Positions 1 through 10,484 of a stretch of 64,000 nucleotides of DNA are shown one piece after another. Source of the DNA: Nilaparvata lugens (lineage: Eukaryota > Arthropoda > Insecta > Hemiptera > Delphacidae); contig NC_052518.1 of assembly GCF_014356525.2 (NCBI RefSeq), forward strand, positions 31,030,559-31,094,558, in the 5' to 3' direction. The position numbers and the translations under genes were made by a program. Numbering within the stretch: the stretch's first letter is position 1; each line of letters starts with the position of its first letter. The notes under the pieces were generated by a model. That model worked only from the letters and a program-made list of their open reading frames with translations. It made no database searches and had not been told where the DNA came from.

Positions 1-2450
1 TTATCTTCCCATTTCGTTTATCTTTAAATTGAAAATGTTTGATTGCACAGTATGGTTATCTATCATAGTACCATACACAGTATGGTGAACATCATCAACA
101 TTATTACTCTTATAGTGGATGAGATAGTTTTCTACAACTTAAATCTTACCAAGTAGTTTCAATTCTTGTTAGTCATAAGTGGATTATCAAGATCAATATT
201 TTAGTCATTCTCTACTAAATTAAAAATAAGAAGTAAACTAGTAAGCCCCCTCCGGGCTGAAGAATTCGCTCTTATCTTATTTCAGGATATTGATGACTTA
301 GTCTACGGTACCTTAGAAAAAGATAATTATTTACAAAGAACTACCATTTTGAGTACAGTTGCATGTGCAACTGACAGTAAGTTATGTTTATGCATTATTA
401 TAAAATGATGTAATTATAATATTCGTTCTAATAGTGATTAGGCTGATATAAAATTATAAATGATCATTTTTAATAGCAACAAAATAATTCAATGCGACTA
501 TAAAGTAGTTATTAATATTCAATGTGATATATTAAAGGTACGTTTTATTTTAAACAACCGCGGACGACGACCGCAAAATAATAGGTTTGGTTCTCATATT
601 CAAATTTGTATAAGAGAGTGTGTAACCTACACAGCCTCACACGTTCGCGGAAGAAGAGAGTGGCCGATGACTGCGGTCGCATAAAACAAAACTTACTTTT
701 TAATTGTGTTTTTGTTCATGTGACAGAATACATTGACCGAGAAACAATATATTTGGTACTTCAAGGAGTGCTCAAACTACGATAGCACTGTAAGCTATGG
801 CTTGCGAAAAAATCACTTTAAATATTATTGAATTTATTTATCAAAGGCTCTAAATCTGTGAATATTAATCATAGATGCCATTACTCCAGTCAATTGTTGG
901 CTTTCAAAGGTTCCATTTCATTCACTGTAATGCAATTGAACGAGAAGCAAAGCGTACCAAGTTCTGATGACTAAAGCATCAAGTCGTTGTCCATATATGG
1001 GTTTGTTGGTTTGATCGACGATTACTTTCGATTACTTCCATCAATCAACTCCAAATTTTCATCACATTTCCCAACGAGATTGACTCACTGCCTTGTCCTT
1101 TTGAGGACATAACAGGATAACATTGAAAGTGCATAAGAAAACAAATTGTGGTGATTTATCATTAGTCAGCTGGATTATTAAATGCATGAAATTACTACAA
1201 TATAACAGCTGAGGATATTTGGGAGTTATCACAGAGACGACCAGACCTTGCACATAGCTGAATGAAGAGCGGGAGCGTGCTTGACCCCCCAACTCTCTGG
1301 ATGGTACCTCGCCATAGCCGTCTCAAGACTTTATATGGCAAGCGTTTCGTAAATCGTCCATATCTCTAGTTCTAATAAAAGTATTAAAACAACATTTATT
1401 TCGATGGTTTCCTTACATTATCTTCTACAATTGAAGTCTCGCCCATTCTCATCTGTTTAAAGGTTATTCATGCTAAAATAGTTTGATATTCAACGTTTGC
1501 ATTCATTTCTATTTTCTTCAATAGACCACTAGACAAGCGTTCAACTAAAAAATGTTACAAATGAAAAATCTAGTATATGGAAAGAACTTTTTATTGATAT
1601 TTTCATGTACCTGATGGTCACAGAGCAACATATATATATGCTTTGAAAAGCGGAAATATAATGAAATCATCACTACCTGAAACTGATATGTTGAGTGAAC
1701 ATTTTATTGCTGGCGTGAATGGATTAGATATCTTCATCCACATAAACTTTTTTTCCTTTATTATTCACATGATGTATACAATGTACTGCATATATTGGTG
1801 GAACTTTGCTTCATCTAGGTGTACTTTTACTGACTTTAGGTAACGATCCTTTACCTAAACCGTTTACTATGTTTCATAGTAACCGATTAACCGTTACTAT
1901 GTCCACAGATACTTCCTCAGTTGATAGAGCAGCTAGTTTATATGTCAGCACGCACAAAAAAACATCTATATCACATTTAGTTCATGATATATAGTTTATC
2001 ACATATCCAGCAGAGCTTTGAATATTCAATACCGACAAAACATATCCGCACACTTCAACCGATAGTACGCGAGAGTTCAAGCCAAGGCAGAGTGACTGTA
2101 AGAGTGACGTTGCAAAATTAGATACGGTAACCCTTCCCAAATTTAATAGAAGTGATGGTAAGCACCCTCAATTCTAAGTGAGTAATGAAGAATAAAAATC
2201 TCAATGATAATATCATTGAGTTCAATGGGCCAAATTTTGAGAAAACATATTCCCAAGAGAGGAACAATAATTGGTAATATAATAATTTAAAAGCGTTTGT
2301 AAACTTGCTCAATTATAATATAATAAAACTGAAGAATCAATTATTCAATAATTGGCTGGTGAGGGAAACCTTATCTTATCGAGTTATTCGTTATCTATGT
2401 TATCATTTCGAGCTCTGCCAGCCAGCTGACGTTTGACTTTAGGCAGCAAA
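1..2450. other. AT-rich non-coding stretch
   Basis: No convincing gene, RNA or element boundary is seen. The short open frames here lack recognisable motifs and codon structure. The stretch is probably intergenic or intronic. Confidence 0.5.
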
Positions 2451-2454
2451 CTAG

Positions 2455-3750
2455 CTTCCACAATACACCACTGACACCCAAATAGTCCTGGGAGATTTCA
2501 ACTGTCATTGCACTGCCTGGTGCTACAATAAAACAGATGAAGATGGTGAAAGACTAGAGCTTTGGGCTGAACGCTCAGCCTGATACATGATCCAAAGCTG
2601 CCGACAACCTTCAATAGTGGCAGATGGAGATGAATATGCAACCCAGATAATATTTTCACTAGTGGAAAAATAGAATAACAGGCAATAAAGTTTGTTGAGG
2701 ATCCAATCCCAAAGACACAGCACAGGCCCATTATCTGTCACAAGAGCAGCAGTCAGACCATGTTCCACTCCCTTCACGCGACGCTTCATCATGAAGATAG
2801 CACAATGGGAATCTTTTGCTTAGGAGTTGGATCGACAACATCAATGCTGATGTTAAGTCTTATTTGGAGTTTGCTTATCTAGGACAGAGTATATCCAGAA
2901 AGCATTAACCAAGAGGATGTCACTCAGACAACATTATAGGACTCAATCAAGAATCAAAAGATTATACCCTGACTCAGTTCATAAGATGCATGATGCAGAA
3001 TAGGCGATTATTTGTCGTACTTCATGATAGAAAAAGTCGTTGGTGAGTTCAGAAAAATGGCTTTGCAGAGGAAAATGTGCTCGCACCCCTCATAAACAAA
3101 AACAAATTTATCAAAACAAATCATTTAATCAAAACAAATTAATTAATTAATTAAACAAATTTATTTATTTACACAAACAAATTTATCTATGCGGATGATA
3201 CCAAAGTTGGTGCACAGGGTCAAATGCTTGAAGAGGTGGTGAATAAACTCGAATGAGCCATGGTCGAGCTAGCAGTGTTATATATGGAAATAAATCCCAG
3301 AAAATCACAGGTCTGCACTTTCCACATTAGAAACCGACAGGTTCGCAAGATACTGAAGGTGATTGATCGATTGATTTTTATTATGACGTGCTAGGTCTCG
3401 ATAGACCCATTGCACTAAACAATATGAAAAGGTAAAAGGTGTGGAACTGGAGCACTGTGACTCATCAAAGTGTCTTGGCATTAAGTTGGAATGACCTCCT
3501 ATCTCTAAACAGAACTGCAATGACACACGAAAGTAAGTACATGCCAGGAACAGCATAAGCATAGTAAGGAAGCTGACTGTATAATCTTGTGAAGCACATC
3601 CACAGGTTTTCCGTACTTCAGTGCTTGCACTCGCAGTTTCTCAATAGCAGAATATGCAGCACCAGTATGAAGGAACTCAACACATTCCAAACAAGTTGAC
3701 ATCCCACTCAATGAGACTGCCCGATTGATATAAACATTTTAAAAACATAC
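2455..3750 (+). pseudogene. LINE relic: endonuclease plus RT remnant (jockey/I-R1-like)
   Basis: This is the decayed ORF2 of a non-LTR retrotransposon. The first part matches the end of an APE-type endonuclease: frames with VLGDFNCH (GDFN motif, about 2481-2508), TDEDGERLELWAE, then IHDPKLPTTFNSGRW and EDPIPKTQHRPI (2580-2745). Most of the RT is missing. It resumes with FIYADDTKVGAQGQM (about 3182-3226), a palm motif, followed by MEINPRKSQVCTF. Near 3600-3730, pieces read as ALAVS/AEYAAPV and NSTHSKQVDIPLNETARL, the conserved block after the palm. Stops and frameshifts are frequent, for example a TGA just after the NKLE of the palm region, so the copy is dead. Clade assignment is from memory of family signatures. 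Confidence 0.8.
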
Positions 3751-3754
3751 TCAC

Positions 3755-3955
3755 GGCCAGCCGGCCAGATACCCGAGTTGACTAGGGCGTTGCAACCTTC
3801 AGTCTGCTAGTGCTACCTGGTTGCGGGTTCGAATCCCACCAAATCCCATTGTATAGGCATAGACGTTTGATCATCTAATAATTAACTCTCGCACTTCCCA
3901 TTACCCACGAATCTAAAAGCTCATGTGGGCATCATCCGCAATAAAAAAAGAATAA
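3755..3955 (+). repeat. tRNA-derived SINE, copy 1
   Basis: The head resembles a tRNA gene, with an A-box-like GAGTTGACTAGGGCG and a B box GGTTCGAATCC (about 3827-3837). The tail (TTTGATCATCT, CATTACCCACGA, CTCATGTGGGCATCAT) ends in an A-rich run near 3940. The same tail occurs in the minus-strand copy at 23094-23287, which defines a dispersed family. It sits inside the LINE relic and is therefore younger than it. Confidence 0.8.
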
Positions 3956-3957
3956 TA

Positions 3958-4497
3958 CTCCTGTGAATAAAATATATCCCATAGGTTGTATAGCTACACC
4001 TGCAATTAGGAGAGAAGTTCAAACATTGAGGCTGCTCAAATTGAGAGGTCGAAACAAAAGAATGAATCACATCACCCATTGCACAACCACAAAGAGCAAC
4101 AAGGGAGATTGATATCCCATCAAAGTTTTCCTAAAACAACTAGCGAGCTGACGGTAACACTAAGGAGTTTGGCGACTTGCTTTGTTGAGTTGGGAAGTTC
4201 CTGAACCAATCATGGAACTGAGTGGGGAAGGAGCTGCCGGTTTCCATCTGTCCCACACTACTTGGAAGTCCCTGAATCGTTTGAGAACAGGTGTCACTAG
4301 ATGCAAGTTGGAGCCTGTGCGATGGAGTTATAGTGATGATGCAATGTGCGAGTGTACACTGACTCAATACTATGACCTCATGACCTGTTCAAATATGGAT
4401 ATTCATTGCATGATGGTGGATATTATTCTAGCGAATTACAAAACAGTTTTGTGCCTAAATTCTGGAAGAGCATTTAACTCGGTGTGCTCCCAGACAC
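3958..4497 (+). pseudogene. LINE relic: C-terminal part of the same ORF2
   Basis: This continues the LINE interrupted by the SINE. Frames read IGCIATPAIRREVQTLRLLK (about 3983-4045), then in another frame TWKSLNRLRTGVTRCKLEP and YSDDAMCECTLTQYYDLMTC (about 4258-4390), the cysteine-bearing tail typical of this LINE group. The last coding-like codons run into the GAA repeat at 4498, which looks like the 3' tail of the element. Frameshifts separate the pieces. Confidence 0.75.
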
Positions 4498-4593
4498 GAA
4501 AGAAGAAGAAGAAGAAGAAGAAGAAGAAGAAGAAGAAGAAGAAGAAGAAGAAGAAGAAGAAGAAGAAGAGAAGAAGAAGAAGAAGAAGAAGAA
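4498..4593 (+). repeat. (GAA)n microsatellite, probable LINE 3' tail
   Basis: Nearly pure GAA triplets, with one interruption near 4570. It begins exactly where the LINE C-terminal frame ends. It is translated as polylysine/arginine in one frame, but this is not a real protein. Confidence 0.9.
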
Positions 4594-4599
4594 ATTCAA

Positions 4600-5760
4600 G
4601 ACTTGAAATTGTGTTTACAATGATGTTAAATTTATAAAGGGATGTTAATTGTGGGGTAGTAAACAGTTTCTGGTAGTCAAATATCTTCTCCTATTAGTTG
4701 ATGATAATCTGATGTGGAAAAGTCATATGGATTCTATGAAGAATATTCGAGATATCTACTGCACAGATTGCATCATTTAAGAAGATTGTGTCCAAGGTTT
4801 GTTCACACATTCTATTTATCAGATTGAGTGGTTGATGATTGTTGTCTAGATTATGTTGAGTGTCTATACTTTAGGGTATCATTCATCACTGTTTTTTTCT
4901 CGTTTCTCTTATTTCCTTTTTCAACAGAGTTTCTCAGTTTCTGGTTTTGTTTTCTTCGTAATAATTATTTCATTTTAATTTTTTTGTTTTTGGTATTCTA
5001 ACACTGCATGAACACTGATCCTCACTACTGAGCGCTGACGAAAATCACACATTTTTTCGCTCAGTAAAATTTGACAAATCACGCTTAATTTATTGCAAGC
5101 TCAAATAAAAAATGCAGGCAAGCAAAGTGATATATTGAAAATCACCAATAAATTTCAATGGTTGATAAAAAATATTAATATAGCGATATTTTTTCAATAG
5201 TGTATGAGATTATTATAGAGTTGGATACAACAGGAATACTATTACTTGTAGGTAACTAAGATCCATCATATTATTATAATTTCTATATAATTACAATAAT
5301 AGCTAAGCACTTTCAAGTAATCCATTACTGGATTACTGATCATTAGTTCCTCTCTTTAACGCATAGATCTGCTGTCATCAATGAAAAGGTCAATATCTTC
5401 ATTAGAACAAGAGATATGGACGTACCTTAACGTAACTTACGGTTGCCTTATTTGGACTGTGATAAAATGTATGAATGTATAAATGGAGAATGTATGATAT
5501 TTGGACTGAATCATAAATCACCATTCGAGAAAACATTGGTACTAATGCGATGTTTATTCCAAATGATGTAATCATCTCAGTTCAATATTATATATGGTCC
5601 AATCCAGATACAGTCAACTCCTCAAACAAACTATACATAGCATTAGTACATTGTTTCTCTCTGATAACACACAATAATTTGAGTCTTCTGTGTCTTCAGA
5701 TGGAATTCTTCAAAAAGGAAAAAAACTATTGATCAAAACTCGGGAGAGGATCTTGGATTT
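4600..5760. other. Non-coding stretch
   Basis: AT-rich sequence with no recognisable gene or repeat boundary. Confidence 0.4.
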
Positions 5761-5763
5761 AAG

Positions 5764-5900
5764 GCACACAGCAGCAGACACACGGAGAAAAATCCCTGTC
5801 CAGGTTTTCGAATAATGCAGCACACACAGACGTCCGTCCGCCTATCTCTGCTCACGTCTGCATGCAGACGTATTTTCTCCGTCTGTCTGTTGCTGTGTAC
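5764..5900. repeat. Short imperfect inverted repeat with central 18-bp palindrome
   Basis: The left arm (5764-5793, CACACAGCAGCAGACA then CGGAGAAAAAT) is matched in reverse by 5872-5900. Beside the right arm lies the perfect palindrome ACGTCTGCATGCAGACGT (5854-5871). It could form a cruciform or be the remains of a foldback element. Confidence 0.75.
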
Positions 5901-5904
5901 GTTC

Positions 5905-6550
5905 GCTTGAGGACTGTTGGTTCTCTCCTCATCATTGATTTGTTCTTGCTTGAAAAGATAAAATTATACGGACAATATTCCCTTTTCCATTTTTTCTCTA
6001 AAGATCGGAGTCATGTAAAAATGTTATCAAAAATATCGATCAATAAATGTGAGCTGCGTGACTTTTTGATCAACCAATAGGCTACTTGGTTGTTCACACC
6101 GCATTTCCAACGTGTTTTTATCAACTTGGATAGAACAATAAATTAATGTTTTTCTTGCAACATGAAGAGTGGCATCTTTGCTCGTTGTTATTGTTGGCTG
6201 AACCGGGACGACGACAAAACAGAATGCAATGGGAAAACAGTGCTGCGTGGAAAAGGATGTAGTGAAAGCAGAACCAAAGCAACAGATCGGAACGCGCGTA
6301 TCAAATCAGAATTGATTGAATTCTTTGTTGTCAGAAGGACGCCATCTTGTTTTTGTTTCCATCAAGTGTAAAAGCCATACGACTTTTCCTATTTTTTGTG
6401 CATCTCTTCCTCCTCCGGCTCATTCTCTTCGTTCCCTTCCAAGCTGCTCATTCGGAAAATTGGAAGCCAAATTAAAGTAGCTGACATCCTGTACAACCGC
6501 ATATATATTATATATATATATATTCATTCATTTATTTATTTATTTTTAAT
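5905..6550. other. Non-coding stretch with unassigned open frame
   Basis: A 69-codon open frame at 6162-6371 (plus) has no motif I recognise and no splice context I can defend. The run ends in a TA-rich patch and a (TTTA)n patch at 6524-6545, of the kind left by LINE tails. Confidence 0.35.
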
Positions 6551-6552
6551 AT

Positions 6553-6960
6553 ATTATACCACAGATTACGTGGTGCAGACGGTGGAGAGAAAAAGGGTAC
6601 ATATTCAGGGGACATTATGGGGTATTCAAGGGGCGGTTACAAACAGGATATTTAAGATTTTAAGCATAACCCACTCAAATCTTGAATATCCCATTTGTAA
6701 CCTCTCCCTAAATACCCCATAGTGTAACTTGAAACAGGAGACACAAGATATAAATAGATTGAAAACACTTAAAAACTTACATTATAAACAGAAATTTTCG
6801 GGAACTGAGTTCCCTTCCTCAACCGAGCAGTGAGTGGTACAGTTTGAAATCCAACGGCCGTGACCACAGAGCACAGAGACCACAGAGACTACAATTGTAG
6901 CAGCAGAGACCACAGATCACGTGGTGCAGACGGATGGAGAGAAAAAGGGTATCGGATCTT
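6553..6960. repeat. PLE LTR-like fragment
   Basis: It carries ACACAAGATATAAATAGA, AACACTTAAAAACTTACA, TTTTCGGGAACTGAGTTCCC and then GTGACCACAGAGCACAGAG. The same blocks recur at 7060-7222 (inverted), 8436-8590 and, next to a GIY-YIG Penelope ORF, 59000-59290. That shared context is why I assign it to a Penelope-like element. Confidence 0.6.
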
Positions 6961-7225
6961 AAATCTCCCGTTTGTAACCGCCCCCTAAATACCCCCATAA
7001 TATCCCCTGACTCTGTACCCTTTTTCTCTCCATCCGTCTGCACCGCGTGATCTGTGGTCTCTGCTGCTACAATTGACTCTCCATGCTGTGTGGTCATAAC
7101 CGTTGGATTTCGAACTGTACCAATCACTGCTCGGTTGAGGAAGGGAACTCAGTTCCCGAAAATTTCCGTTTCTAATGTAAGTTTTCAAGTGTTTTCAATT
7201 TATTTATATCTTGTGTTTCCTAAAT
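6961..7225. repeat. PLE LTR-like fragment, inverted copy
   Basis: Reverse orientation to 6724-6960, so 6724-7225 forms a large inverted repeat. Plus-strand order is CTCGGTTGAGGAAGG, GGGAACTCAGTTCCCGAAA, then AAGTTTTCAAGTGTTTTC. The GGGAAC...GTTCCC hairpin followed by GAAA resembles part of a hammerhead ribozyme core. Confidence 0.6.
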
Positions 7226-7255
7226 AAAAAATTGAAAACACTTGAAAACGTATAT

Positions 7256-8222
7256 ACAGAGTGTCCCAGATAAGGTGTAAACCCCGGCTACCATAGATTT
7301 TACATGAAATTTGCAACAAAAAATGTTTAGTAAAATTTTCTCCTATTGACCTTCGTTTTCGAGATATATCGATTTTTCGATATTTTTCAAGTAGGCGTAC
7401 TTCCAGTCATTAAATCGTCAATATCTCAAGAACCATTGGTCTTAAGTGGATTTTAAGGACATCGTTGAAAATAGGACAAAATTTCACATTGATTTGAGGT
7501 ATAAAACATGCCAAGGTCAATTATTGAGTAGTATTTTTTAGCGGTCAAAGTTGAAAAAGAGTGATTTTTGAAGTTTTTTTGAAAACTTCAGACCCATTTT
7601 TCTCGATTTTTTTTCCAAGGTACGAAATAATTTTTATAGCGCAAAAACTTCCTTTTTTGATTATCTTTCGAATGAGACCAAATACAGGTGTCTATCTCAA
7701 ATCCTCGAATCAGAAATTCAGTTTAAATTATTCTATTTTTCAATTAAAAAAAAGAATTTAAACTGAAATTCTGATTCGAGGATTTGAGCTAGACACCTGT
7801 ATTTGGTCTCATTCGAAAGATAATCAAAAAAGGAAGTTTTTGCGCTATAAAAGTTATTTCGTACCCTGGAAAAAAAATCGAGAAAAATGTGTCTGAAGTT
7901 TTCAAAAAAACTTCAAAAATCACTCTTTTTCAACTTTGACCGCTAAAAAATATTACTCAATAATTGACTTTGGCATGTTTTATACCTCAAACCAATGTGA
8001 AATTGTCCTCTTTTCAACGATGTCCTTACAATTCACTTAAGACCAATGGTTCTTGAGATATTGACGATTTAATGACTGGAAGTACGCCTACTTGAAAAAT
8101 ATCAAAAAATCGATATATCTCGAAAACGAAGGTCGATAGGAGAAAATTTTACTGAACATTTTTTGTTGCAAATTGCATGTAAAATCCATGGTAGCCGGGG
8201 TTTACACCTTATCTGGGACACC

Positions 8223-8227
<5 letters not shown>
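7256..8227. mobile_element. Full-length palindromic (foldback) DNA element, 972 bp
   Basis: The arms 7256-7734 and 7752-8227 are reverse complements with only scattered mismatches, around a spacer of about 17 bp. The ends read ACAGAGTGTCCCAGATAAGG and the complement of GGGACACCCTGT. Both ends abut TA repeats, consistent with a TA target (Tc1/mariner-like choice; family not proven). There is no coding capacity, so it is non-autonomous. A degenerate relative is at 46595-47710. Confidence 0.9.
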
Positions 8228-8286
<59 letters not shown>

Positions 8287-8302
8287 TATATATATATAAT
8301 AT
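8226..8302. repeat. (TA)n microsatellite
   Basis: Almost pure TA directly abutting the palindromic element. Confidence 0.95.
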
Positions 8303-8335
8303 TGAAACAGGAAACACAAGTAATAGAAAGAAAAT

Positions 8336-8380
8336 AAAAATCTTAGTACCCTTTTTGAAATATTTCAAAAAGGGTACTGA
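8336..8380. repeat. Small perfect-like hairpin
   Basis: AGTACCCTTTTTGAAATA is followed at once by its complement TATTTCAAAAAGGGTACT. The stem has almost no loop. Confidence 0.7.
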
Positions 8381-8435
8381 GATTTTTCTTTTTCTTTCTA
8401 TTTCTATAAAAGTAGCCCTATACAGAAAAGAGATA

Positions 8436-8590
8436 AATAAGGAAACACAAGATATAAATAAATTGAAAACACTTGAAAACTTACATTATAAACGGAAATT
8501 TTCGGGAACTGAGTTCCCTTCCTCAACCGAGCAGTGATTGGTACAGTTTGAAATCTAACTCTTATGACCACAGTTCCTGCGGTCCTGTTT
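8436..8590. repeat. PLE LTR-like fragment, third copy
   Basis: Repeats ACACAAGATATAAATAAA, AACACTTGAAAACTTACA and TTTTCGGGAACTGAGTTCCC in the orientation of the 6.7-kb copy, then ends in a TA repeat. Confidence 0.65.
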
Positions 8591-8592
8591 CA

Positions 8593-8595
<3 letters not shown>

Positions 8596-8650
<55 letters not shown>
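8596..8650. repeat. (TA)n microsatellite
   Basis: Pure TA run. Confidence 0.95.
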
Positions 8651-8652
<2 letters not shown>

Positions 8653-8654
8653 TC

Positions 8655-9035
8655 ATGAAACAACAGTTGCATTGAACGTTGATGCACAAGTGCAGTACTT
8701 CATTTGATATATTCACTTCCTATACCGATATGAAGCAGCTAACTTCACAACAACTGCAGGAGCTATTGCAGAAGTGAAGTCCAGTACTTTACTTGTGAAA
8801 TCAAAATTGCGTCATTGGCATTCTTGAGTGGGGTGGTTCAAAATCAGTTCAGCAGTGTTCAAGATAAGACGATCTTTCTCTGACTGGTCTTGGGGTGGCT
8901 CATCCCTGTTCACTTGATATACCAATGTGAAGCAGCTAACGTATAAAGGTATTAAGAGCTGCTAAAAGCATTGATCATTGGAGGGAATTAAACATGATTT
9001 AAAAAACCAGGAAACGTTGTTGAGTTCAGGCTCTT
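8655..9035. other. Non-coding stretch
   Basis: Two related patches carry 'cttcacttgatataccaatgtgaagcagctaac'-like sequence (near 8700-8730 and 8908-8942). No gene is seen. Confidence 0.35.
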
Positions 9036-9039
9036 AAGA

Positions 9040-9345
9040 TATGCCGAACTAAACCTTGAACAGCGCAGCGAACCTCCCAATACGCCGTGCAGCGAACATT
9101 AGCTATAATTATGTTTCATAATGTCAAAACTCAGCTGTTAACCAATCGCCGTGCCTTTCTCCGAATCGTTCTCGTACAGCTTGCCGCTCTTTGTTCTCCA
9201 CGCCGTTCGCCAGAAGCTGAACTTTTCAGCCAATCAGAGCCCCCGTGCAGCTCGCGGTCCAATTTTCGCTATCCATCACAGGTAGAAAACATGCGAACAT
9301 GTTCGAGAACATGAAAACAGATGTATAGGCCTCTTCTTATTTTAT
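9040..9345. repeat. CGAAC/GCCGT-rich dispersed repeat, copy 1
   Basis: GC-richer than its surroundings, with repeated GCGAAC and CGCCGTGC words. It shares GAACTTTTCAGCCAATCAGA, CATGCGAACATGTTCG and flanks with the copy at 55690-56040. Open frames across both copies reflect the repeat and are not a gene. Confidence 0.7.
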
Positions 9346-9552
9346 TGAATTCATATTTTGAACAATTGATTGTCATAGAATAGAATAGAAAAAACGTTTT
9401 TTGAATAAATAAGCTACCTTAAGCGAACCTCAAAGAGGCTACTTGACAAGGTACTATTATACAAAACATGTAAATTCAAATATAATTATACATATATCAG
9501 TGAACTTTATTTTTACTAAGAGCAATCTTATAATTCGGAAAAAGGGCTGAAA

Positions 9553-9872
9553 CAGGCACTTCGTTCTAGCATGTTTTGGACGCTATTTTCCAACCGATAA
9601 TCATGAAAATGGTACTAAATTGTTCAGAAAGATTTGGACATCTGGCGCCGTACCGCCAAATTCCAATTTTCCAACTATAAAATGACTTTAAAATTCGATG
9701 ACCTTGGAGAAAATTTGGCAAAGTTTGACGTTCAATAGGAAAAAATTGATAAATGATATCAAAATTCGGCGGTACGGCGCCAGATGTCCAAATCTTTCTG
9801 AACAATTTGGTACCATTTTCATGATTAGCGGTTGAAAAATAGCGTCCAAAACACGCTAGAACGAAGTACCTG
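9553..9872. mobile_element. Foldback MITE, about 320 bp
   Basis: Arms of about 105-110 bp (9553-9660 and 9760-9872) are near-identical inverted copies. They start CAGGCACTTCGTTCTAGC and include TTCAGAAAGATTTGGACATC and GGCGCCGTACCGCC. The spacer is about 100 bp. The 139-codon minus frame across it is a by-product. Confidence 0.85.
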
Positions 9873-9879
9873 CAAAGTA

Positions 9880-10198
9880 CTCTCAATCGAGAAAGCTTCA
9901 ATTCCAATTCCCTACTAGCCTTTCGAAAAAGTGTGGTCGAACTCACTAACACAGTCCCAACTGCTATGATTGTGAGTACACACACTCACACCGGGGAACC
10001 GGAAAACTGGTTTTCGGTTGTCGGAACAATTGATTGTTTTTGTTCAATGAGAAACTACCATGTTTAAATCGACAGAGGCTGGCTCAAACAGCACTCTGGT
10101 TTGTGGACTGTATCAATTACATCGAAAACTTTTTGGGGTTGTCTGGGTAGCAAGTTGAACAATTTAAAGTGGCTAAGTGCACAATAACATAAGCCTAC
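9880..10198. other. Probable intron downstream of the acidic exon
   Basis: Non-coding. It lies just 3' (minus strand) of a consensus-like donor at 10197-10198. No further acidic exon is seen between here and position 1. Confidence 0.4.
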
Positions 10199-10479
10199 CT
10201 TCATGTCCAAATCCTCTTCTTCTTCGCCTAGGTCCTCTTCTCCTTCAGGTAATTCCTCCTCCTCATCCTCCTCCTCCCCTTCAACATCCTCCTCATCGTC
10301 TAACTCTTCTTCTTCGCCGTTTTCTTCTTTTTTGGCTTTTTTGACATCGTCAACTTTGTCCTCTGCTAGCCTTTTTGTTCCTTTAACTTCTGCTTTTACA
10401 TCACCTCCAGCCTTGTCATTGTTTTCCGTAACTTTGTCTACGGCGACTTCTGAGTTATTTTATTTCGTACTCATTTTGA
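10199..10479 (-). pseudogene. Prothymosin-alpha-like acidic protein, 5' coding exon with in-frame stop
   Basis: On the minus strand an ATG in insect context (CAAAATG, ATG at 10474-10472) starts MSTK, then a TAA stop (10462-10460). The same frame continues NNSEVAVDKVTEN, a basic stretch with KRLAEDKVDDVKKAKKEN (bipartite-NLS-like), and then a long Glu/Asp tract (GEEEELDDEEDVEGEEEDEE, LPEGEEDLGEEEEDLDMK). The composition and the KR-AE...KKAKK plus acid-tail layout fit prothymosin-alpha-like chromatin proteins, which bind histones in the nucleus. A TTTTAG acceptor precedes it (exon edge 10479) and AAG|GTAGG follows it (edge 10199), so this is an exon and not a processed copy. Only the 5' 92 codons are present. 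The stop may be a real null allele, a decayed duplicate or a sequence error. Confidence 0.7.
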
Positions 10480-10484
10480 CTAAA

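Noticed and set aside
4182..4637. Polylysine/arginine protein of 151 residues
   Set aside because: The first half is a LINE C-terminus and the rest is the translated GAA microsatellite.
9566..9985. 139-codon minus-strand frame as a gene
   Set aside because: It lies almost wholly within the foldback element, and the arms encode mirrored peptides.
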